Shown here one piece after another: positions 54,093 through 63,048 of a stretch of DNA of 64,000 bases (within the stretch, counting starts at the first letter, position 1; each line of letters begins with the position of its first letter). Origin of the DNA: Sutcliffiella horikoshii (lineage in GTDB: Bacteria; Bacillota; Bacilli; Bacillales; Bacillaceae_I); the NCBI GenBank assembly GCA_001636495.1, contig KV440964.1, positions 698,666-762,665 on the forward strand. Reading direction: 5' to 3'. The notes beneath the pieces are model-generated. The model was not told the origin of the DNA and did not search any database. It saw nothing but the letters and a program-made list of their open reading frames with translations. The position numbers were made by a program, and so were the translations under genes.

Positions 54093-54147
54093 AAAAAAGG
54101 GGTCTGACCCTCACCGCTTTAAAGCGCTGAGGGTCAGACCCCTCTTT
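54093..54147. repeat. GGGGTCTGACCC palindrome, copy F
   Basis: AAAAAGGGGTCTGACCCTC pairs with GAGGGTCAGACCCCTCTTT around CGCTTTAAAGCG. It lies between the convergent XapX and uvsE genes and can end both. Confidence 0.85.
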
Positions 54148-54161
54148 AGCTCTTTACCTCA

Positions 54162-55115
54162 TCACCACTCCACCGCACCGCCACTAACTCGCTTCACACC
54201 CCGTATCTTAGCGATGTCTTCACACAGTTGCAATGCGGCTTCATCTTTACGCTTGGCTTCCACCATGAAATCGACATCTTGGCCCAGCCCAACCACAACC
54301 TTCAAAAACTCCATCAAAAACTGCGAATCCACATAGTCCGCGTGGTGCCTTAATTTCTTTTCCGAGATAGGGGAGGAGATATGTATCTTTGGAATGATCC
54401 CGATATCCTTCCAAGTCGCATACACCCGCGGCATCAGTTCTTCCCACGAAACAGAACTCGGATTGGCATACTCATGGTGATAATCGAACGCAAGCGGAAT
54501 CCCAAGCTCCTCGCACAACACCAAAGTCTCCTCCGTCGTATAGGTCTTATCATCATTCTCAAGCGTCATCCGCGCCCGGACCTCATCAGGAAGCGCGAAA
54601 ATATTTTCCCGGAACCGTTCAACCGCAAGCTCCTTATTCCCATAAGCACCACCAACATGGATATTGATGGTTCCCTCATTCTCCAAGCCCATCGCCTTCA
54701 ACATCTCATAATGGTAGACCATATCGATCACCGCATTCTCCGTTATATGAGGCTTATCACTCGTGAACAATGTGAACTGATTGGGGTGAAAGCTCGAACG
54801 CATCCCATATCGTTTCACTAAATCCCCGATTTCCTTGAACTCATCCGCAAACGGAGTAACAAAGTCCCACTTCACATCCGGATGGGTGGCAAGCGGGACG
54901 ATAGAGGAGGAAAAGCGAAACACTTGAATTTCATGAGCGATGCAGAAATAGATGGTACGCAGCGTGCTCCTCAAATTCTCACGCGTCACAGCCAACAACT
55001 TTTCTCGTCCCTCCTCAGCCGACAATTGCTTATAACGCGTATAAGTCAATGCCCGAGCAGGGGAGGCCTCCCACAACGTCCATGACTGTGATACAAATCC
55101 AAAACGAATCCTCAT
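54162..55115 (-). CDS. uvsE: UV-damage endonuclease
   Basis: About 317 residues with the UvsE TIM-barrel signatures: MRIRFGFVSQSW at the start, SSFHPNQFTLFTS, NIHVGGAYGNKE, LENDDKTY and DYHHEYANPS, which carry the metal-binding His, Glu and Asp residues. It nicks DNA 5' to UV photoproducts as an alternative to UvrABC. ATG at 55115 follows AAAGGAG; the frame starts ten codons earlier. It is 26 bases behind the phospholipase-D-like gene, so they likely share a transcript, as ywjE-ywjD do in B. subtilis. Confidence 0.93.
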   Translation of the reverse strand: MRIRFGFVSQSWTLWEASPARALTYTRYKQLSAEEGREKLLAVTRENLRSTLRTIYFCIAHEIQVFRFSSSIVPLATHPDVKWDFVTPFADEFKEIGDLVKRYGMRSSFHPNQFTLFTSDKPHITENAVIDMVYHYEMLKAMGLENEGTINIHVGGAYGNKELAVERFRENIFALPDEVRARMTLENDDKTYTTEETLVLCEELGIPLAFDYHHEYANPSSVSWEELMPRVYATWKDIGIIPKIHISSPISEKKLRHHADYVDSQFLMEFLKVVVGLGQDVDFMVEAKRKDEAALQLCEDIAKIRGVKRVSGGAVEW

Positions 55116-55141
55116 GCAACAACCTTCTCCTTTCAAAAAAA

Positions 55142-56347
55142 TCACATCAACGGGGAAAGAAACTTAGAAAGCTGTTCCTTGCTTTTATCAAAAATTGAAC
55201 GGTTCTGAATGAACTCCAATGTCAGCTTTTCAGAATTATGGATGTCCTTGTGGATCTCATCCACCGTTTTACGGACGAATTCCTTATCAAAAATCAAACA
55301 ATTTATTTCATTGTTCAAAAACAAACTCCGCTTATCAAAGTTAGCCGTCCCGATATCACAAGTGTGATCATCAATGACCATGACTTTTGCATGATAAAAG
55401 CCAAGGTAAAATCGGTATACTTCTGCACCTGCGCCAATGATTTTTTTAAAATAAGGGAAGGCTGCGTCCATCACCAAAGGGTGGTCGGCTTTCGCCGGCA
55501 CCAAAACCGTCACTTTCACACCACGGCCCAATGCGCCCAACAATTCCTCCAACAATGGATCACTCGGAATAAAATACGGGGTGCAAATAATGATCGACTT
55601 CTCCGCCCTCTGAAGCAGCGTAAGGAACGTTTCGCTCAAATGTCCACCATTTGTCGGAACAAGCTTATGCGTAATCGGCCCCTTTTCAGCAATGGGATAA
55701 TACGCATCTCCCCACTCACGGGCATCAAAGTCCCCAGCTTGCTCCCAGTTCTGGATAAACTGAGACTGCAAATCCTGGACACCCTCACCTTCAAGCTTCA
55801 GATGATAGTCACGCCACACACCAAACTCCGGGTCTTGCCCCAAATACTCTTTTCCAATATTAAAGCCGCCAACATACCCAATCTTTCCGTCCACCACCGT
55901 GATCTTGCGATGATTACGCTGATTAATGCTGAAGAAAAAGAAAGGAAAAGCGGGCTTATGATAAACCTCCACTTCAATCCCGTGCTGTTTCAGCTCTTTA
56001 ATTGTCTCTTTTTTTACATCAAACGATCCAAAATAATCAAGAAGCAGCCGTACCTCAAGGCCCTGATCCGCCTTATCCTTCAAAATGGACAAAAACTCTT
56101 TACTCGCATGATCGTCACGGACCATGTAAAAAAGGGAGTGAATATGATGGCTGGCCATGCGCATATCCTCAAAAAGGTCCTTATAAAGGAGGTTCCCATC
56201 CGCATAGAGAAGAATGTCCCCCTGCCTTTTGGGGAACGTCAACCGTTTGACCTCTTTTAAATGCTTCTTTCTGCCCAAATATAAGTCTAATGTCAGCCAA
56301 GCAATAACCAATCCGATCGCTAACAAAACGTACAACACTGCTTCCAT
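55142..56347 (-). CDS. ywjE: Phospholipase D-family cardiolipin synthase-like protein (YwjE)
   Basis: About 401 residues. One N-terminal membrane segment (5-25) is followed by two phospholipase-D HxK(x)4D motifs: HRKITVVDGKIGYVGG near residue 143 and YHAKVMVIDDHTCDIG near 309. Cardiolipin synthases join two phosphatidylglycerols at the membrane. B. subtilis has several, and YwjE is a sporulation-linked one. ATG at 56347 (MEAVLYVLL) follows GGGAGGG; the longer frame from 56398 includes that site. Confidence 0.88.
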   Translation of the reverse strand: MEAVLYVLLAIGLVIAWLTLDLYLGRKKHLKEVKRLTFPKRQGDILLYADGNLLYKDLFEDMRMASHHIHSLFYMVRDDHASKEFLSILKDKADQGLEVRLLLDYFGSFDVKKETIKELKQHGIEVEVYHKPAFPFFFFSINQRNHRKITVVDGKIGYVGGFNIGKEYLGQDPEFGVWRDYHLKLEGEGVQDLQSQFIQNWEQAGDFDAREWGDAYYPIAEKGPITHKLVPTNGGHLSETFLTLLQRAEKSIIICTPYFIPSDPLLEELLGALGRGVKVTVLVPAKADHPLVMDAAFPYFKKIIGAGAEVYRFYLGFYHAKVMVIDDHTCDIGTANFDKRSLFLNNEINCLIFDKEFVRKTVDEIHKDIHNSEKLTLEFIQNRSIFDKSKEQLSKFLSPLM

Positions 56348-56467
56348 GCTTTTCCCTCCCGCAAACACGTCCATATAGTTTTTACGTAACCGCGCCATCT
56401 TATCCTATAACTAATTACCCATACCCACATTCCCAGAAAATAAGCCACCAAAATTCAATTAAATATG

Positions 56468-56496
56468 TTGACTGAATGCTCATTCAGTTATAAGAT
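56468..56496 (+). promoter_or_regulatory. fadF promoter with FadR-like operator
   Basis: TTGACT (56468) and TAAGAT (56491) are 17 bases apart. The palindrome ACTGAATGCTCATTCAGT (56471-56488) fills the space between them. It resembles TetR-family FadR sites built on TGAATGA/TCATTCA, although the half-site spacing is shorter than the published 18-bp consensus as I recall it. Confidence 0.72.
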
Positions 56497-56614
56497 AAAG
56501 ATAAATTACTAAAGTTCTGAAAATTATATTCTTTCCAAACATTGAGGCTCTTTCGTTTGAAAAATCACGTAAACAGCCGACAGAAAAAAGGGGACACGAA
56601 GGGAGTGGGGAGAT

Positions 56615-58729
56615 GTGAGTAACGGTTTGTTAATTGCCAATTGGATTTTAACGATTATTGTAACCGCTTACGCATTATCGCTATTTGTTTACTTGATCAG
56701 AACGAGAATTCAGTTCATCAAGTTAGGGAAAAAAGTTGAATTCGACAACAAAGTAAAAGAACGATTAGACAAAGTGTGGGTCAACGTTTTTGGCCAGAAA
56801 AAATTATTGAAGGATAAGAAAAGTGGGATCATCCACGTCATGTTCTTCTACGGATTCCTGATGGTCCAGCTTGGGGCGCTTGACCTGATCATCAAGGGAC
56901 TTGTACCAGGTGCACGCTTGCCGCTCGGACCGCTATATCCGGCGTTCACTTTCTTCCAGGAACTTGTCACACTCATGATCCTGGTGGCGGTGGTATGGGC
57001 CTTCTACCGTCGTTATATTGAAAAACTTGTACGTCTGAAGAGAGGCTTTAAATCTGGTCTTGTTCTACTGTTTATCGGAGGCTTGATGCTTTCCGTCCTA
57101 TTTTCAAACGGTATGGGCATCATCTGGCATGATCATGGCCTTACTTGGAGTGAGCCCGTTGCATCCGTCTTCGCCTTCCTATTCGGCTGGATCAACGAAA
57201 CGGCAGCCATTGCATTGTTCTATATCGGCTGGTGGATTCACCTATTATTCCTATTAACATTCTTGGTCTATGTGCCACAATCCAAGCACGCGCATTTAAT
57301 TGCAGGACCTGCGAATGTATTTTTCCACCGTACAACCAACGCTGGAAAACTGGAAAAAATCGATTTTGAAGACGAAACACAAGAAACTTTCGGTGTTGGG
57401 AAAGTGGAAGACTTCACCCAGTACCAATTGATTGATATGTACGCCTGTGTCGAGTGCGGACGCTGTACCAATATGTGTCCGGCAACCGGAACAGGAAAAA
57501 TGCTGTCACCGATGGATTTGATTATAAAAATCCGTGATCATCTGACAGACAAGGGAGCGGCCATCACGTCCAAATCCCCTTGGGTACCGACTTACGCGTT
57601 CAATAACACGCAAGGAAATCAGCTTGCCATGGCGGCTGCTGGAAAAGGTGCACAAGAAAGCGCGGCAACGATCGAATACAGCCCGAGCTTGATCGGCGAT
57701 GTCATCACAGAAGAAGAGATTTGGGCATGTACGACCTGTCGTAACTGTGAAGACCAATGTCCAGTAATGAACGAGCATGTTGATAAAATCATCGACCTTC
57801 GCCGTTACCTAGTTCTGACAGAAGGAAAAATGGATGCCGATGCACAGCGCGCGATGACCAACATCGAACGCCAAGGAAATCCTTGGGGCCTTAACCGCAA
57901 AGAGCGCGAAAACTGGCGCGACGCAGCACCAGAAGTAAGCATTCCTACGGTAAAAGAAATGAAAAAAGCTGGCGAAGAATTTGAGTACCTGTTCTGGGTT
58001 GGGTCCATGGGATCTTTCGACAACCGTTCCCAGAAAATCGCCATCTCTTTTGCAAAATTAATGAACGAAGCTGGCGTGAAATTCGCGATTCTCGGCAACA
58101 AGGAGAAAAACTCCGGAGATACGCCACGCCGCCTAGGAAACGAATTCCTTTTCCAAGAGCTAGCAACGAGCAATATTGCGGAATTTGAGAAAAACGAAGT
58201 CAAGAAAATCGTCACCATCGACCCGCATGCCTATAACATTTTCAAAAACGAGTACCCGGATTTCGGCCTCGAAGCCGAAGTCTATCACCATACAGAAGTC
58301 TTAGCCGAACTTGTAAAAGAAGGCAAACTGACTCCAGTACACGAGGTAAAAGAGACCATCACGTACCACGATTCCTGCTACCTCGGCAGATACAACGAAG
58401 TCTACGAGCCACCGCGTGATATCTTAAAAGCGATCCCAGGCGTCAAAGTGGTCGAAATGAACCGCAGCCGCGAAACGGGCATGTGCTGTGGAGCCGGCGG
58501 AGGACTCATGTGGATGGAAGAAGACACAGGCACACGCGTCAACGTCGCCCGTACCGAACAAGCACTCGAAGTCGCACCAAGCGTCATCAGCTCCGGCTGT
58601 CCTTACTGCCTGACCATGCTATCTGACGGCACGAAAGCCAAGGTAGTAGAAGAAAACGTAGGCACCTACGACGTAGCAGAACTACTTGAACGCTCCGTCA
58701 TCGGCGAAAAACAAGAATTAGTATCCTAA
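56615..58729 (+). CDS. fadF: Membrane iron-sulfur oxidoreductase FadF
   Basis: A 704-residue protein. Five or six membrane segments in the first 240 residues resemble a NarI-like haem b domain. Two 4Fe-4S motifs follow (CVECGRCTNMCP near 285 and CTTCRNCEDQCP near 373), then two CCG-type domains (CYLGRYNEVYEPPR, and MCCGAGGGLMW near 628). It probably moves electrons from reduced electron-transfer flavoprotein to menaquinone during fatty-acid oxidation. GTG start, GGGAG 9 bases upstream. In B. subtilis the gene is under FadR, matching the operator here. Confidence 0.88.
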   Translation: MSNGLLIANWILTIIVTAYALSLFVYLIRTRIQFIKLGKKVEFDNKVKERLDKVWVNVFGQKKLLKDKKSGIIHVMFFYGFLMVQLGALDLIIKGLVPGARLPLGPLYPAFTFFQELVTLMILVAVVWAFYRRYIEKLVRLKRGFKSGLVLLFIGGLMLSVLFSNGMGIIWHDHGLTWSEPVASVFAFLFGWINETAAIALFYIGWWIHLLFLLTFLVYVPQSKHAHLIAGPANVFFHRTTNAGKLEKIDFEDETQETFGVGKVEDFTQYQLIDMYACVECGRCTNMCPATGTGKMLSPMDLIIKIRDHLTDKGAAITSKSPWVPTYAFNNTQGNQLAMAAAGKGAQESAATIEYSPSLIGDVITEEEIWACTTCRNCEDQCPVMNEHVDKIIDLRRYLVLTEGKMDADAQRAMTNIERQGNPWGLNRKERENWRDAAPEVSIPTVKEMKKAGEEFEYLFWVGSMGSFDNRSQKIAISFAKLMNEAGVKFAILGNKEKNSGDTPRRLGNEFLFQELATSNIAEFEKNEVKKIVTIDPHAYNIFKNEYPDFGLEAEVYHHTEVLAELVKEGKLTPVHEVKETITYHDSCYLGRYNEVYEPPRDILKAIPGVKVVEMNRSRETGMCCGAGGGLMWMEEDTGTRVNVARTEQALEVAPSVISSGCPYCLTMLSDGTKAKVVEENVGTYDVAELLERSVIGEKQELVS

Positions 58730-58747
58730 ACGGAAAATTGGTATAAC

Positions 58748-58880
58748 ACCGCTGTTGATTTACGCATCGGGCTTCGCTTTCCGCGGGGCGCCTGTGGAGC
58801 CTCCTCGGCAAGCCTGCGGGGTCTCCACTATGCGCTACCTCCCGCTGGAGTCTACGCCCTATGCTCCAATCATCAGCTAG
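58748..58880 (-). repeat. Palindromic repeat family R, copy 12
   Basis: Minus-strand copy of a third class: the inner arms are GTGGAG and CTCCAC, not GGGAG/CTCCC or CTTGAG/CTCAAG. The outer arms are CTGTTGAT / ATCATCAG. Confidence 0.88.
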
Positions 58881-58952
58881 GATATTTATAGAAAAATAGA
58901 TTCCGGCATACAAGGTGTACGTAGTTCTCTGCGTGCACCATATGCTTTTCAC

Positions 58953-58978
58953 CAAAACTGAGCGACCGTTCAGTTTTG
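58953..58978 (+). promoter_or_regulatory. TetR-type operator candidate upstream of the thiolase gene
   Basis: CAAAACTGA and TCAGTTTTG form a 9-bp inverted repeat around GCGACCGT. The inner ACTGA.CG..CG.TCAGT symmetry is like the operators of fatty-acid TetR regulators and shares ACTGA/TCAGT with the site before fadF. Confidence 0.55.
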
Positions 58979-58992
58979 ATGGAAGTAAAAAT

Positions 58993-59006
58993 TGTAAGCG
59001 GTAACA
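58993..59006 (+). promoter_or_regulatory. CcpA cre box
   Basis: TGTAAGCGGTAACA fits every defined position of the cre consensus. Just downstream of the operator-like palindrome, it suggests glucose repression of the beta-oxidation operon. Confidence 0.8.
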
Positions 59007-59030
59007 AAGTGTTTATAGGATTTCCCCTTA

Positions 59031-59109
59031 TTGATTGGAGTGTAGGGGGTGAGACTCCTACGGGAGGAAGGGACAGGGAAGACCCCGCAACGGAAATCAA
59101 TAAGGGAGT
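59031..59109 (+). repeat. Palindromic repeat family R, copy 13 (short form)
   Basis: The outer arms CCCCTTATTGATT and AATCAATAAGGG pair perfectly although both differ from other copies. The centre right of GACCCCGCAACG is deleted. Confidence 0.85.
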
Positions 59110-59135
59110 CAGAAAAACATCTTAATTATTAAAAT

Positions 59136-59271
59136 TTCCCTAGTTGCATGGAGAGCAAGGTGTGAGACTCCTGCGGGGGAGAAAAGGTTGGTTGAGACCC
59201 CGCAACGAAGTGAGGAGACTCAAGCACCTTCCCGCGGAAAGCGAACACCTGGAACGCAAAGCAACTGGGAG
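59136..59271 (+). repeat. Palindromic repeat family R, copy 14
   Basis: The outer arms TCCCTAGTTGC / GCAACTGGGA and the inner arms TTGAGACC / GACTCAAG are again paired but differ from copy 13 next to it. The stretch 58730-59319 has no gene. Confidence 0.85.
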
Positions 59272-59319
59272 TTAACGCAAACACTTTAATTTTTTCAAAT
59301 TAAAAGGAGGAAATTACCC

Positions 59320-60498
59320 ATGGGAAAAACAGTAATCGTTAGCGCAGTCCGCACACCAATCGGTCGATTCGCAGGAGGACTTAGCACCCTAACCGCATCA
59401 GACCTAGGAGCAACAGCCATCAAAGAAGCACTACAACGAGCAAACCTATCAGGCAACCAAGTAGGCGAAGTCATCATGGGCACCGTCCTACAAGGCGGCC
59501 AAGGCCAACTACCATCACGACAAGCCTCCCAAAAAGCAGGCCTCCCGTGGGAAGTGCGCACCGAAACCATCAACAAAGTATGCGCATCCGGCATGCGCAG
59601 CGTCACACTCGGCGACATCCTCATCCGCTCCGGTGAAGAAGAAGTCATCGTAGCAGGCGGAATGGAATCCATGAGCAATGCGCCATACATGCTCCCTAAA
59701 GCAAGATGGGGCCTTCGTATGGGAGATAGCACCGTGCAAGATTTGATGGTCCATGACGGTCTTACTTGCACATTCACAGGCGTTCACATGGGCACATACG
59801 GAAACAGTGTCGCAAAAGAAATGGAAATAACTCGTGAAGACCAGGACGCATGGGCATTCAGAAGTCATCAACGCGCGATTGAAGCAACCGAAAAAGGTAT
59901 TTTTGACGCGGAAATCGTTCCAGTTTCTGTCCCGCAGCGAAAAGGCGATCCAATCATCGTGAGCAAGGATGAGTCACCTCGTAAAGATACAACTCCTGAA
60001 AAGCTTGCGAGCTTAAGACCGGCATTTGACCATGACGGAACAATCACGGCAGGCAACGCGCCAGGCGTAAATGACGGAGCTAGTGCACTTGTGCTGATGA
60101 GCGAAGATCGTGCGGAAAAAGAAGGGAAAAAGGTGCTTGCAACCATCCTTGGTCATGCCTCCATCGCAGTGGAAGCAAAGGATTTCCCTAAGACTCCTGG
60201 ACTTGTCATCACGGAACTTTTAAAGAAAACAGGAACAAAGCTTGAAGACATTGATCTTTTTGAAATAAACGAAGCATTCGCGGCGGTCGCGTTGGCATCA
60301 GCCAACCTAGCAGGACTGGATCTCGAGAAAGTGAATGTAAACGGCGGTGCAGTAGCACTTGGACATCCAATCGGAGCAAGTGGGGCACGCATCATCGTTT
60401 CCTTGATCCACGAGCTGAAGCGTCGCGGCGGCGGACTTGGAATTGCCTCTATCTGCTCAGGCGGCGGACAGGGCGATGCCATTTTGATTCAAGTATAA
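59320..60498 (+). CDS. mmgA: Acetyl-CoA acetyltransferase (thiolase)
   Basis: A 392-residue thiolase with acyl-accepting Cys88 in [10 protein letters not shown], the His of [10 protein letters not shown] near residue 348 and the second Cys in CSGGGQGDA near 378. It cleaves acetoacetyl-CoA or longer 3-ketoacyl-CoA. AAAGGAGGAAAT precedes the ATG. It heads a run thiolase-hydroxyacyl-CoA dehydrogenase-acyl-CoA dehydrogenase equal in order to B. subtilis mmgABC. The name is by analogy. Confidence 0.93.
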   Translation: MGKTVIVSAVRTPIGRFAGGLSTLTASDLGATAIKEALQRANLSGNQVGEVIMGTVLQGGQGQLPSRQASQKAGLPWEVRTETINKVCASGMRSVTLGDILIRSGEEEVIVAGGMESMSNAPYMLPKARWGLRMGDSTVQDLMVHDGLTCTFTGVHMGTYGNSVAKEMEITREDQDAWAFRSHQRAIEATEKGIFDAEIVPVSVPQRKGDPIIVSKDESPRKDTTPEKLASLRPAFDHDGTITAGNAPGVNDGASALVLMSEDRAEKEGKKVLATILGHASIAVEAKDFPKTPGLVITELLKKTGTKLEDIDLFEINEAFAAVALASANLAGLDLEKVNVNGGAVALGHPIGASGARIIVSLIHELKRRGGGLGIASICSGGGQGDAILIQV

Positions 60499-60526
60499 GC
60501 AGAAACTTTTTAGGAGGAATCATAAC

Positions 60527-61381
60527 ATGACAATTCAAAAAGTAATGGTAATCGGCGCAGGACAAATGGGCTCAGGCATCGCGCAGGTTTGTGCGATGGC
60601 CGGCTATGACGTATATATGAACGACCTGAAACAGGATTTTCTGGATCGTGGGCTTGCGGGCATCACGAAAAATTTAAGCAGATCCGTGGAAAAAGGCCGC
60701 ATGACAGAGGACGAAAAAACGGCTGTTCTGTCCCGCCTGCAATCGACGACAACACTTGAAGATGCAAAACATGTCGACATCGTCATTGAAGCGGCAGTGG
60801 AAAACATGGACATCAAAAAGAAGATTTTCGCCGAGCTTGACCAGCATGCTCCGGCTCATGCCATTTTGGCAACCAATACATCTTCCCTTCCTATCACGGA
60901 AATCGCGGCAGCAACGGGCCGACCGGAAAAGGTGATCGGAATGCACTTCATGAATCCTGTTCCTGTCATGAAGCTTGTGGAGATCATCCGTGGCTTGCAG
61001 ACGGCAGACGAAGTGTACGGTGCAATTGAAGATATGACGAAAAAGCTTTCCAAAGTACCGGTGGAAGTGAACGACTTTCCAGGCTTCGTATCCAACCGCG
61101 TGTTGATGCCAATGATCAACGAAGCCATTTTCACCGTTTACGAAGGTGTGGCAACGCCGGAAGCGATCGATGAAGTCATGAAGCTTGGGATGAACCACCC
61201 GATGGGGCCGCTAACACTTGCCGATTTTATCGGACTCGACACATGCCTGTACATCATGGAAACCTTGCATGAAGGCTTTGGCGATGACAAATATCGCCCA
61301 TGTCCGTTGCTTCGCAAATATGTGAAAGCAGGCTGGCTGGGACGCAAGACGGGCCGAGGTTTTTATACGTACGAGACGTAA
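60527..61381 (+). CDS. mmgB: 3-hydroxybutyryl-CoA dehydrogenase
   Basis: A 284-residue enzyme with the NAD-binding motif [10 protein letters not shown] (10-19), the catalytic His-Glu pair ([17 protein letters not shown] near 140) and the C-terminal dimer domain ([16 protein letters not shown]). It oxidises 3-hydroxyacyl-CoA to the 3-keto form that the thiolase splits. AGGAGG is about 8 bases before the ATG, and the gap to the thiolase gene is 28 bases. Confidence 0.95.
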   Translation: MTIQKVMVIGAGQMGSGIAQVCAMAGYDVYMNDLKQDFLDRGLAGITKNLSRSVEKGRMTEDEKTAVLSRLQSTTTLEDAKHVDIVIEAAVENMDIKKKIFAELDQHAPAHAILATNTSSLPITEIAAATGRPEKVIGMHFMNPVPVMKLVEIIRGLQTADEVYGAIEDMTKKLSKVPVEVNDFPGFVSNRVLMPMINEAIFTVYEGVATPEAIDEVMKLGMNHPMGPLTLADFIGLDTCLYIMETLHEGFGDDKYRPCPLLRKYVKAGWLGRKTGRGFYTYET

Positions 61382-61432
61382 GGATGGCATGAGGGGAATT
61401 TTTTCTAGACAGCAGGAGAGGGGACAAATAGC

Positions 61433-62569
61433 ATGAATTTACGTTTTACAGAAGAGCAGGAAATGGTCCGGAAAATGGTGCGCGATTTCGCGGAAACCGA
61501 GATAGCACCTTATGTGGAAAAAATGGAAGAGGGCGAATTCCCTCGTGAGATTTTGCGAAAAATGGCGGACCTTGGCTTGATGGGGATGACAATTCCGGAA
61601 GAGTACGGCGGAGCGGGAATGGACTTTCCTTCCTACATCATCGCGATCAATGAGCTTTCCCGTGTGAGCGCGACAGTCGGTGTAATCCTTTCCGTGCACA
61701 CGTCAGTCGGGACGAATCCAATTCTTTATTTTGGCACAGAAGAACAGAAACAGAAATACGTCACAAAGCTTGCGTCCGGCGAGTACCTTGGCGCGTTCTG
61801 TTTGACCGAGCCGAGTGCGGGATCTGATGCAGGAAGCCTGAAAACGCGTGCGGTGAAGCAAGGTGACCACTATGTGCTGAACGGCGCGAAGGTGTTCATC
61901 ACAAACGGTGGGGAAGCGGACACATACATTGTCTTCGCATCCACGAATCCTGAGCTTGGATCCAAAGGGGTTTCCGCATTCATCGTCGAAAAGGACACGC
62001 CGGGATTTGTCATCGGAAAAGATGAGCACAAAATGGGCTTGCACGGTTCGAAAACGGTCCAGCTGACGTTTGAAGATGCGAAGGTCACTGTGGAGAACCT
62101 GCTTGGAGCAGAAGGAGAAGGCTTCAAAATTGCAATGGCGAATCTTGATGTCGGCCGTATCGGCATCGCGGCGCAGTCCCTTGGTATCGCAGAAGCAGCA
62201 GTGCAGGCGGCAACAGCCTATGCAAAAGAGCGAGTCCAGTTCGGCAAACCAATCGCTGCTCAGCAGGGTGTTTCTTTTAAACTGGCAGACATGGCGACGG
62301 CGGTGGAAGGTGCTAGATTGTTGACTTACCGTGCGGCCAACTTGCGAGCATTAGGCAAGCCTTGCGGAAAAGAAGCCTCCATGGCAAAACTTTTCGCATC
62401 ACAGACGGCAATGAACGTGGCAATCGAGGCGGTCCAGGTGTTCGGTGGTTACGGCTACACAAAGGATTATCCGGTGGAACGCTACTTCCGTGACGCGAAG
62501 GTTTGTGAGATTTACGAAGGAACGAGTGAGATTCAGAGAATGGTGATTGGGAAGCATTTGGTGAACTGA
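61433..62569 (+). CDS. mmgC: Acyl-CoA dehydrogenase
   Basis: A 378-residue flavoenzyme with ACAD signatures: [17 protein letters not shown], the flavin loop and the C-terminal [10 protein letters not shown], where Glu362 is the catalytic base of the short-chain group. It makes trans-2-enoyl-CoA and passes electrons to ETF and on to FadF. AGGAGAGGGGAC precedes the ATG. It is third in the operon. A close paralogue starts at 63049. Confidence 0.95.
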   Translation: MNLRFTEEQEMVRKMVRDFAETEIAPYVEKMEEGEFPREILRKMADLGLMGMTIPEEYGGAGMDFPSYIIAINELSRVSATVGVILSVHTSVGTNPILYFGTEEQKQKYVTKLASGEYLGAFCLTEPSAGSDAGSLKTRAVKQGDHYVLNGAKVFITNGGEADTYIVFASTNPELGSKGVSAFIVEKDTPGFVIGKDEHKMGLHGSKTVQLTFEDAKVTVENLLGAEGEGFKIAMANLDVGRIGIAAQSLGIAEAAVQAATAYAKERVQFGKPIAAQQGVSFKLADMATAVEGARLLTYRAANLRALGKPCGKEASMAKLFASQTAMNVAIEAVQVFGGYGYTKDYPVERYFRDAKVCEIYEGTSEIQRMVIGKHLVN

Positions 62570-62675
62570 TGGACGGTTAGGTTTGGTGAATGAGTGGGGA
62601 TCGACGTTTGAGAATTGCGGCGAGTTGAATTTGGAGGATGAGACTGACTTAGAAATTAGGTGGCTCCTGTAAGAA

Positions 62676-62886
62676 TGTCCGAAGATTTGCGGAAGTTGTC
62701 CGAAGTTTTTCGATTCTTGTCCGAAGTTTTCGCAAAGTTGTCCAAAGATTCCACGAGATTGTCCGAACCAATTTTTCAAATGTCCAAACACACCATCAAA
62801 GTTGTCCGAACACGCTTATAGATTGTCCGAACCACCTCCAAAAGAATGCCAAAAGTGTCCGAAAGCCCTTTTCAAATGTCCGAACG
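62676..62886. repeat. Phased short-repeat array 4 (core TTGTCCGAA)
   Basis: TGTCCGAA or TGTCCAAA starts at 62676, 62697, 62718, 62739, 62760, 62781, 62803, 62824, 62856 and 62877; a degenerate unit (TGCCAAAA) is at 62847. The steps are 21 except one of 22 and one of 32. The array fills the gap between the two acyl-CoA dehydrogenase genes (62570-63048 has no gene). Confidence 0.92.
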
Positions 62887-62952
62887 GTTTTCAAGTGCAC
62901 TTCAAATAGCAAAAAAACGATGAAAAGTCGTTAAATTGACCATTAAATCAAA

Positions 62953-63022
62953 CAAACCACCGCGCCAGGACCCGCGATAAGCGAAGCCCGGAGCCTGGTG
63001 CAGAAAGCAACGGCGTCTAAAA
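62953..63022 (+). repeat. Decayed fragment of repeat family R
   Basis: ATAAGCGAAGCC and GCAGAAAGCAACGGCG resemble the right half of class B copies. The rest is not recognisable. Confidence 0.4.
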
Positions 63023-63048
63023 AAATAAATCATCGGGGGATGAAAAAT

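Noticed and set aside
55238-56260. 340-codon open frame antisense to the phospholipase-D-like gene
   Set aside because: The minus strand carries two intact HxK motifs, a good start and operon context. The antisense frame has no recognisable domain and is a shadow.
9291-59271. R repeats as insertion sequences
   Set aside because: At about 130 bp they have no coding capacity and no clear target duplications; they are listed as repeats only.
25232-62886. Short-repeat arrays as CRISPR
   Set aside because: Repeats are only 8-13 bases and spacers 8-13 bases, there is no long palindromic repeat, and no cas genes are in the window.
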